A stretch of DNA of 32,315 nt from NCBI GenBank assembly GCA_020447005.1, contig JAGRDO010000025.1:858-33172 (forward strand), in the 5' to 3' direction. Origin of the DNA: Paracoccaceae bacterium. GTDB taxonomy: Bacteria; Pseudomonadota; Alphaproteobacteria; Rhodobacterales; Rhodobacteraceae. The notes under the pieces are model-generated. The model saw nothing but the letters and a program-made list of their open reading frames with translations. It was not told the DNA's origin and ran no database searches. A program made the translations under genes and the position numbers. The first letter of the stretch is position 1, and each line of letters begins with the position of its first letter. Shown piece after piece: positions 14,976 to 20,492 of this stretch.

Positions 14976-15583
14976 TGCCGCTTGGTGACCTGCTGGAGAG
15001 AAACCGCCGGTGGTCAGCCGAACGCGACGCGAATGAGCCGGGCTACTTCGCCCGGCTCGCCACCCACCAGTGCCCGGAATTCTTCTGGATCGGCTGCTCT
15101 GACAGCCGCGTGCCGGCGAATGTCGTGGCAGGCCTCGATCCTGGCGAGGTCTTCGTTCACCGCAACGTCGCCAATGTCGTGCATTCATCGGACATGAACC
15201 TGCTTTCCTCGCTCGAATTCGCGATCGAGGCCCTGGGTATTTGCGAGATTATCGTCTGCGGTCACTACGGGTGCGGCGGTGTCCGGGCCGCGACCGAGAA
15301 CCTGCCACATGGTCTTGCCGATCACTGGCTGGAACCCATTCGCCGGATCGCACGCAGCCAGGCGCTGGATCTGGTGCGCGAATCCGACCTGTCGGCGCAA
15401 CGCGACCGGCTGTGCGAATTGAACGTGATCGAGGGCGTGCGCCGGGTAGCCGAAACACCTATCGTCCAGCGCGCCTGGGCGCGCGGCTGGGAGGTCTCGG
15501 TCCACGGTCTCATTTACGGGCTGACGGACGGGCTGCTGACAGACCTTGGCTGCTCGCTCAGCAGCGCTGGCAGGCCGGCATGA
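14975..15583 (+). CDS. Beta-class carbonic anhydrase coupled to the nar operon
   Basis: The 202-residue protein interconverts CO2 and bicarbonate with a zinc ion. The zinc ligands and the catalytic dyad of the beta class are all present: Cys41, Asp43 and Arg45 in GCSDSRVP, and His97 with Cys100 in VCGHYGCGGV. The spacing is nearly identical to E. coli Can (42, 44, 46, 98, 101). No signal peptide is seen, so it is cytoplasmic, on the same side as NarG. The ATG at 14975 overlaps the narI stop by one base. A longer frame starting at 14930 would lie inside narI and is rejected. Its own stop overlaps the DUF2478 start (ATGA at 15580-15583). It should therefore be made under the nar promoter. A role in bicarbonate supply or pH balance during nitrate respiration is inferred, not shown. 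Confidence 0.94.
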   Translation: MPLGDLLERNRRWSAERDANEPGYFARLATHQCPEFFWIGCSDSRVPANVVAGLDPGEVFVHRNVANVVHSSDMNLLSSLEFAIEALGICEIIVCGHYGCGGVRAATENLPHGLADHWLEPIRRIARSQALDLVRESDLSAQRDRLCELNVIEGVRRVAETPIVQRAWARGWEVSVHGLIYGLTDGLLTDLGCSLSSAGRPA

Positions 15584-16053
15584 ACCACCCACCTCTCAGC
15601 TATCTGTTCGGCGACCGCAGTTCCGGCCAGCTTTCCGCGCTGGCAGGCCAATTCACCGCCGAAGGGAAAAGGGTCGTCGGCGCCCTGCCGCTTGACCCCA
15701 ATCTGCCGTCTTCCAAGAATTGCGACATGGACATCCGGATCATCCCAGGCGGTGCGTCGTTCCGGATTTCGCAGTCCCTTGGTCAGGGTTCGGCCGGATG
15801 CCGGCTTGACGCGGGCGCGCTTGAAATGGCCGCCATTGCCTGCGCCGCCGAACTCGCCAAGGGGGCCGATATACTGATTTTGAACAAATTCGGCAAGCTT
15901 GAAGCAGAGGGGCGCGGTTTCTGCCCCGTCATTGCCGAAGCTATCTCGGCCAGCATTCCGGTTATCCTTGGGGTGAACCGCTTCAATCTTGACGCCTTGC
16001 TTGAATGGTCCGGCGGGCTGGCTCGCGAACTGGAGCTGGCCTGTATCGATTAG
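15580..16053 (+). CDS. DUF2478 protein (nucleotidase-like fold), last gene of the nar operon
   Basis: The 157-residue protein matches DUF2478, a small family often found near molybdate transport or molybdenum-enzyme genes; the biochemical role is not established. The N-terminal LFGDRSSGQLSALAGQF has the outline of a P-loop but Gln takes the place of the invariant Lys. Next is a strand, EGKRVVGALPLDPN, then CDMDIRIIPGG and FRISQSLGQGSAGCRLDAGAL. A central block resembles THEP1-type nucleotidases: DILILNKFGKLEAEGRGF followed by AEAISASIPVILGVN. The start overlaps the carbonic anhydrase stop. Placement suggests a job in molybdenum-cofactor supply or maturation of NarG, which is an inference from context. 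A hydrolase without a classical Walker A lysine, or a nucleotide-binding regulator, are both possible. Confidence 0.85.
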   Translation: MNHPPLSYLFGDRSSGQLSALAGQFTAEGKRVVGALPLDPNLPSSKNCDMDIRIIPGGASFRISQSLGQGSAGCRLDAGALEMAAIACAAELAKGADILILNKFGKLEAEGRGFCPVIAEAISASIPVILGVNRFNLDALLEWSGGLARELELACID

Positions 16054-16117
16054 CCGGATCGCCTGCGGGCCGCTTTGCTTCTGTTCTGGCCCCGGCAAAG
16101 CAGACCGGGCGATCCGG
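16054..16117 (+). terminator. Two-level stem-loop at the end of the nar operon
   Basis: CCGGATCGCC at 16054-16063 is perfectly complementary to GGCGATCCGG at 16108-16117. Inside this, GCTTTGC (16072-16078) pairs with GCAAAGC (16095-16101). The structure begins directly after the TAG of the DUF2478 gene. There is no T-tract at its foot, so it may protect the 3' end of the message or help a second terminator at 16152. Confidence 0.6.
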
Positions 16118-16151
16118 TCCGGCCGTTAGACGGATGTCGTCAGCGGGCTTG

Positions 16152-16175
16152 CGGCAAAAATGCCGTCTGTTTTTT
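16152..16175 (+). terminator. Rho-independent terminator candidate for the nar operon
   Basis: CGGCA (16152-16156), loop AAAA, and TGCCG (16161-16165) form a short hairpin followed by TCTG and six T residues (16170-16175). A wider AGACGG/CCGTCT pairing extends the base. It is about 100 bases after the last nar-operon stop and faces the convergent PPOX gene. Confidence 0.65.
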
Positions 16176-16267
16176 GAAAAACCGCGCTTGTGCCGGAAGG
16201 GCGCACCCGAACCCGCCATCCCCGCGGCAATCGGCAGCACCTTTCCCGGCAAATGCCGTGCCGCGCG

Positions 16268-16873
16268 CTACCAGAGCGATGCGGCCGCCCGTCCCGGCCA
16301 TTCCGCATCATAGGCCGCGCCGTCGATACGCCCCCTGGTCATCTCGCTCAGCATATCGCCGACCGTGGGCAAACCTGCCGACTGATCGCCGTCGCGCCAT
16401 ATCCCGGCGCGCATCAACGCCCGGGCGCATTGCGAATATATCTCGGCAATTTCGATTTCGATCACGCTTCGCGGGCTCTTGCCGTTCCGTGCAAAGCTGT
16501 CGCGCAGACCGGCATCCGCCGTGATGCGCGCCGTCCCGTTCAGGCGAATGACATTGTCGGACCCGGCAATCAGGAACATCAGGCTGACGCGCGGGTCGCG
16601 GACGATGTTGCGCAGGGAATCGATGCGGTTATTGCCGCGCCAGTCGGGCAGAAGGATCGTCCCGGGATCAAGCTCGCGCACCACCGGCCCATCGTCGCCA
16701 CGCGGGCTGGCGTCCGTACCTTCCGGGCCGACCGTGGTCAGAATGCAAAGCCGTGCCCGCGAAATCCAATCGCGGTAAACCGGCGTCATGCGCCGGGCGA
16801 CCTTGACCACAGAGGCCTCGCCCGGTTGCCCGTAAAGCGCCTCCAGTTCCTCGATCGTTCCCAGATAGGTCAC
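16268..16873 (-). CDS. Pyridoxamine 5'-phosphate oxidase-fold flavin protein (MSMEG_1061/DR2398 type)
   Basis: The 201-residue protein belongs to the split-barrel PNPOx-like flavoproteins, likely binding FMN or a related flavin. Signature segments are RMTPVYRDWISRARLCILTT, GPEGTDASPRGDDGP (the loop next to the flavin), LLPDWRGNNRIDSLRNIVRDPRV, and FLIAGSDNVIRLNGTARIT. A further CARALMRAGIW follows near the C-terminus. This is the larger subgroup of unknown substrate, not PdxH itself. The GTG start at 16873 overlaps the plsC stop by four bases (GTGA). The frame runs 69 codons further upstream, but that part lies inside plsC and looks like a shadow. It is the last gene of an overlapping ftsE-ftsX-plsC series. 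Its physiological partner is unknown. Confidence 0.82.
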   Translation of the reverse strand: MTYLGTIEELEALYGQPGEASVVKVARRMTPVYRDWISRARLCILTTVGPEGTDASPRGDDGPVVRELDPGTILLPDWRGNNRIDSLRNIVRDPRVSLMFLIAGSDNVIRLNGTARITADAGLRDSFARNGKSPRSVIEIEIAEIYSQCARALMRAGIWRDGDQSAGLPTVGDMLSEMTRGRIDGAAYDAEWPGRAAASLW

Positions 16874-17613
16874 CGGATGGCATCCGCAATGGGAAACCCT
16901 GCCTCGCGCATCAGCCGGTTCGAGGCATTTTCGATCGTCGGTTCGATCTCTTTCATGAACTCTTCGACTGTGCCTCCGGCAGGAATTCGCGGCAGGAATT
17001 CGACAACCGCAAGCCCCGGCTTGCGCAGGATGCCATGGCGCGGCCAGAAGACGCCGACATTGGTCGCGGCAGGCACGCAATCCTGCTCAAGCCCCGCGTA
17101 AAGGGCGCCGACGCCGACCTTGTAGGGCCGGACAGCCCCCGCCGCCACCCTTGTGCCCTGCGGGTAGATGATCAGCTGACCGGGATCGGTGCGGGCCGCC
17201 TTGACCTGCGCGACCATCTGCTTGACCGCCCTGCCGCGTTTGCCCCGATCGACCGGGACGCACCCCATGCGTTTGGCATACCAGCCAAGGAAGGGCGCCC
17301 AGACCAGTTCCTTCTTCATGATGAATTTCGGCCGCGGCAAAACCGAAGCGATCATGATGATGTCGAAAAACGACTGGTGTTTCGACGCGACCAGAACTTC
17401 GCCGGTCGGCACCTCTCCGCGAATTTCCGATTTCAACCCGACCATGATCGCTGCGGTCCGGCGAACCCAGTGGCAATAGCTGTGGATCGCGTCGAATACC
17501 GCATCGCGGCGTATCAGCACGAAAGGTGCCCATCCGATCGCCAGGATTGCCATCATCAGATACATCTGGACGATGAACACCACCGACATAACGTATTGCC
17601 AGGCCAGCCTCAT
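16870..17613 (-). CDS. plsC: 1-acyl-sn-glycerol-3-phosphate acyltransferase (PlsC family)
   Basis: PlsC-type enzymes acylate lysophosphatidic acid to phosphatidic acid at the inner membrane. The 247-residue protein has an N-terminal hydrophobic segment (about residues 6-28), then the catalytic HX4D motif in SKHQSFFDI, the KKELVWAPFLGW substrate-recognition block, the GCVPVDRGKRG segment, and YPQGTR, where Gln replaces the Glu of the textbook PEGTR motif. That change is, to my knowledge, common in alphaproteobacterial members. The ATG at 17613 overlaps the ftsX stop (ATGA), and the stop overlaps the PPOX GTG start. The reading frame extends far upstream inside ftsX, but that is a shadow. An acyltransferase of the same family that uses ornithine or another lysolipid is an alternative. 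Confidence 0.9.
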   Translation of the reverse strand: MRLAWQYVMSVVFIVQMYLMMAILAIGWAPFVLIRRDAVFDAIHSYCHWVRRTAAIMVGLKSEIRGEVPTGEVLVASKHQSFFDIIMIASVLPRPKFIMKKELVWAPFLGWYAKRMGCVPVDRGKRGRAVKQMVAQVKAARTDPGQLIIYPQGTRVAAGAVRPYKVGVGALYAGLEQDCVPAATNVGVFWPRHGILRKPGLAVVEFLPRIPAGGTVEEFMKEIEPTIENASNRLMREAGFPIADAIR

Positions 17614-18515
17614 GTCACCTCTCGCAGGACCTTCAACGCGGCGTGCCGCGTTGCCATGAAGGCAACCATAGCGGCCAGAACCGGAATGACCAGCGGCCAG
17701 AGCCAGTCGAACCCGGCAAGGCCAAGCCCGGTCAGAAATCCGCCATCCTCGCCAGCGGCGGGCAACAGCACGACGGCAAGCATACCGGCCGCCGTTCCCG
17801 CGCAGGCGCCCAAGGCGGTCCTCAGCGTGAACCGGCGAACGAAGGCGCGGGCGATGAACCGGTCCTCGGCGCCGATCAGCCGCAAGACACGGATCACCCG
17901 GGAATTGGCCGCCAGCGCCGCCTGCGCCGCCAGCGAGACGATCGCAGCCGTGACGGCGGCAATCAGCGAAATGCCAAGATAGCCCATCGCCCGCAGTCGT
18001 CCGGCCGCCGCCACAAGCGGTTCGCGCCATGCGGTGTGATCGTCCAGAACCGCGCCCGGCACTTCGGCGGACAGCCTCAGGCGAAGCCCTTGGGCGTCAT
18101 ATCCGGCCTGATCCTTTGTCAGGGCCACAAGCTGGGGGATGGGCAGCGTATCAAGCGGAAGGTCCGGCCCGAACCACGGTTCCAGAAGGTTCTGCGTTTC
18201 GCTCCGGTCAAGCGCGCGGGCCGAGCGGACGCCGGGCGACGTGGCCAGAATATCGAGAACCCGTCTGGTCTGTTCCTCGATCTGGTCGGCCGGCGCGGAA
18301 ATGCGGATCGTCGCCTCTTGCGCGAGCGAGGCCGCCCAGCGCGCACCCAGCCGGTCGGCCGTCAGCGCCAAAGCCAGGGCGAAGACCGCAAGAAACGCCA
18401 TCGCCGCCGCCGAGGAAACCGTCAGCCATACCGGCGCCCCGGTCGGCGGGACGACCCGTTCGGCGCTGCTGCCTTCGGGGCTGATCAGACGGGCGATGAC
18501 CGGGGGGACAGGCAT
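17610..18515 (-). CDS. ftsX: Cell division protein FtsX (ABC permease-like)
   Basis: FtsX is the membrane partner of FtsE. The pair does not transport; it transmits ATP hydrolysis to periplasmic peptidoglycan hydrolases at the septum. The 301-residue protein has a short cytoplasmic N-terminus, a first membrane helix (about residues 31-51, VSSAAAMAFLAVFALALALTA in part), a periplasmic domain with EQTRRVLDILATSPGVRSARAL, and three C-terminal helices including the FtsX block NSRVIRVLRLIGAEDRFIARAF. The ATG at 18515 shares one base with the ftsE stop (TGATG); a TTG just before it is ignored. No amidase activator (EnvC-like) is nearby. Divergent N-terminus is common in alphaproteobacterial FtsX. 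Confidence 0.9.
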   Translation of the reverse strand: MPVPPVIARLISPEGSSAERVVPPTGAPVWLTVSSAAAMAFLAVFALALALTADRLGARWAASLAQEATIRISAPADQIEEQTRRVLDILATSPGVRSARALDRSETQNLLEPWFGPDLPLDTLPIPQLVALTKDQAGYDAQGLRLRLSAEVPGAVLDDHTAWREPLVAAAGRLRAMGYLGISLIAAVTAAIVSLAAQAALAANSRVIRVLRLIGAEDRFIARAFVRRFTLRTALGACAGTAAGMLAVVLLPAAGEDGGFLTGLGLAGFDWLWPLVIPVLAAMVAFMATRHAALKVLREVT

Positions 18516-19186
18516 CAAAGCTCTGCCCCCGCGGCCTGCACCCGGCCCCCCGCGATCCTCAGGACCCGCGCCGAAACCTGCGCCTTTGCCGCCCGGATCA
18601 GGTTCAGGTCATGGGTCGCGACCAGAATAGACGTGCCCATCTTGTTCAGTTCGACCAGCAGGGTCAGCAGCTTCAGCGACATGTCCCAGTCGAGATTGCC
18701 CGTCGGTTCGTCGGCCAGCAGCATGTCGGGCGACATGATCACGGCCCGGGCCAGGGCCGCGCGCTGGCGTTCGCCCCCCGAAAGCGACGGCGGCAGCGCC
18801 CCGCCATGCCGTGACAGCCCGACCCATGCCAGCAGCTCGGCCAGCTCCGACATGTCCACGCGCCGCCGCGCAACGTCGAGCGGCAGGGCGACATTGTCCT
18901 GCACGGACAGATGATCGAGAAACTGGCAATCCTGATGCACGACCCCGATGCGGCGCCGAAGGCGGGCGGTATCGTCGCGATCCATCGTGCCCGTGGCCTT
19001 GCCAAAGCTGGTGACCTGCCCCGAGACCGGCAGCAACTCGCCATAGCAGAGCTTCAGGAAGGTGGTTTTTCCGGCGCCCGAAGGGCCGGTAAGGAAATGG
19101 AAAGACCCCGGCGCGAGAGTTTGCGTGACACCAGACAGGAGCGGTGAACCGCCATATCCGTATGCAACGTTCTCGAAGGCGATCAC
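18515..19186 (-). CDS. ftsE: Cell division ATP-binding protein FtsE
   Basis: FtsE is the ABC-type ATPase of the FtsEX complex at the division site. The 223-residue protein has the Walker A GPSGAGKTTFLKL, Q-loop VVHQDCQFLDHLSVQDNV, the LSGGERQRAALARA signature, Walker B with DEPTGNLDWDMS and the switch His in VATHDLNLI. The YGYGGSPLLSGVTQTLAPGS N-terminus is typical. The start codon is GTG at 19186. It opens a four-gene overlapping series ftsE-ftsX-plsC-PPOX. The 184 bases upstream also hold the promoter of the divergent MJ0042 gene, so the two may share control. Confidence 0.93.
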   Translation of the reverse strand: MIAFENVAYGYGGSPLLSGVTQTLAPGSFHFLTGPSGAGKTTFLKLCYGELLPVSGQVTSFGKATGTMDRDDTARLRRRIGVVHQDCQFLDHLSVQDNVALPLDVARRRVDMSELAELLAWVGLSRHGGALPPSLSGGERQRAALARAVIMSPDMLLADEPTGNLDWDMSLKLLTLLVELNKMGTSILVATHDLNLIRAAKAQVSARVLRIAGGRVQAAGAEL

Positions 19187-19370
19187 GGTACTTACCCCAA
19201 ATTAGCGCGACCTATCTGTCGCGGTCGCGCCGGAAATTTCGAATGACCCCACAAACGCTTGGATGCGGGGCTGTTGCTTGCTACAACACGGCAACAACAA
19301 TGGCCAGAACAGCAATACTGGTGACGGATTTGAACCTAATGGTTTGGCTGGCGATACGGGTAGGACCTAC

Positions 19371-20480
19371 ATGCGCTTGATTTGCCCGAGCTGTGGCGCA
19401 CAGTACGAAGTGGACGAAGCCGTCATCCCTGAAAAGGGGCGCGACGTCCAGTGCTCCAATTGCGGGAACGCCTGGTTTCAGCAATCGGCGGCGCAATTGC
19501 GCCGGGCCGAGGAGGAGGCTGCGCGCAAGACATCGGCCGAAACCGCAGAAGAAGCGCCACCGGCAGAGGAATGGGTTGCGTTCGATCTGGAAGGCGAGGG
19601 CGATGAGGCCGAGACCGCCCCGCCGGCAGACACAGACGACGATACCGGACGATCCGAAGACGGGCCAGAGGACGGGCCAGAGGACGGGTCAGCGGAGACG
19701 GCCGAGGGCGACGGGAAGGCAGAACCCGGCGAAGGAACCGGAGAGGAGGACAAGGACAGGGCGCCTGAAGCTTCCGAAGCCGACATCCCGTCAGACGAGG
19801 ACGATTTCGCCGAGGATGACGGCGGGGAAGACGGTGGGGAAGACGGCGGGGAAGACCTGACGGCCGGCACCAGGAGTACTGTGGGCGAAGGCTTCCGCCG
19901 CAGAACGCTGGATGATGCGGTCCGGAATGTCCTTCGCGAAGAGGCCGAGCGGGAAACCCGCGCACGGCGGGCCGAAGGCTCGGATTTCGAAAGCCAGGCC
20001 GATCTTGGCCTTGCCGCGGCGGCCAGTACGGCGGCGACCAGCGCGGCGGCGGCGAGTGCGGCCGCGCTGGCCGCCAGACATGACGTCGAGGACCGCGTGG
20101 CCAGCATGCGCGGGATCGATGACGGTCTTGACGACGACATCGCCGAGACGCGCGCCTCGCGCCGCGAACTTCTGCCGGATATCGAGGAAATCAACTCTAC
20201 CCTCACGGCCACGTCGGACCGGGGCGGCGATGCCGCCGCATGGGACGCGCCCGAAACCCTTCAGCGGAACCGGTCGGGTTTCCGCCGCGGCTTTTCAACC
20301 GCGATCCTGATCGCTGCCCTGTTGCTGGCGCTATACATGCTTGCCCCCCGGATCAGCGCCGCGGTGCCCGCGCTTGAAAACGTCATGAACGGCTATGTCA
20401 CTGCCGTGGATGCCGGGCGCTCATGGCTCGACAGCCATATCCAGAACCTGACCCGGTCGCTGAAAGGCAGCAAGGGCTGA
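19371..20480 (+). CDS. MJ0042-type zinc-ribbon protein with acidic repeats and a C-terminal membrane segment
   Basis: The 369-residue protein starts with the MJ0042 zinc-finger domain: Cys5 and Cys8 in ICPSCGAQYEVDEAVIP and Cys28 and Cys31 in VQCSNCGNAWF bind one zinc. Next is a long, acidic, low-complexity middle (EDGPEDGPEDG and DDGGEDGGEDGGEDL), a charged RRRTLDDAVRNVLREEAERETRARR helix that is conserved in Rhodobacterales, an Ala-rich stretch, and one membrane helix near the C-terminus (FSTAILIAALLLALYMLAP) with a short tail. The ATG at 19371 has TAGGA a few bases before it. In Rhodobacterales this gene often lies beside ftsEX, as here. Function is unknown; a membrane-tethered protein or division-linked adaptor are possible. 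Confidence 0.85.
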   Translation: MRLICPSCGAQYEVDEAVIPEKGRDVQCSNCGNAWFQQSAAQLRRAEEEAARKTSAETAEEAPPAEEWVAFDLEGEGDEAETAPPADTDDDTGRSEDGPEDGPEDGSAETAEGDGKAEPGEGTGEEDKDRAPEASEADIPSDEDDFAEDDGGEDGGEDGGEDLTAGTRSTVGEGFRRRTLDDAVRNVLREEAERETRARRAEGSDFESQADLGLAAAASTAATSAAAASAAALAARHDVEDRVASMRGIDDGLDDDIAETRASRRELLPDIEEINSTLTATSDRGGDAAAWDAPETLQRNRSGFRRGFSTAILIAALLLALYMLAPRISAAVPALENVMNGYVTAVDAGRSWLDSHIQNLTRSLKGSKG

Positions 20481-20492
20481 CGGGGTTGGCGT

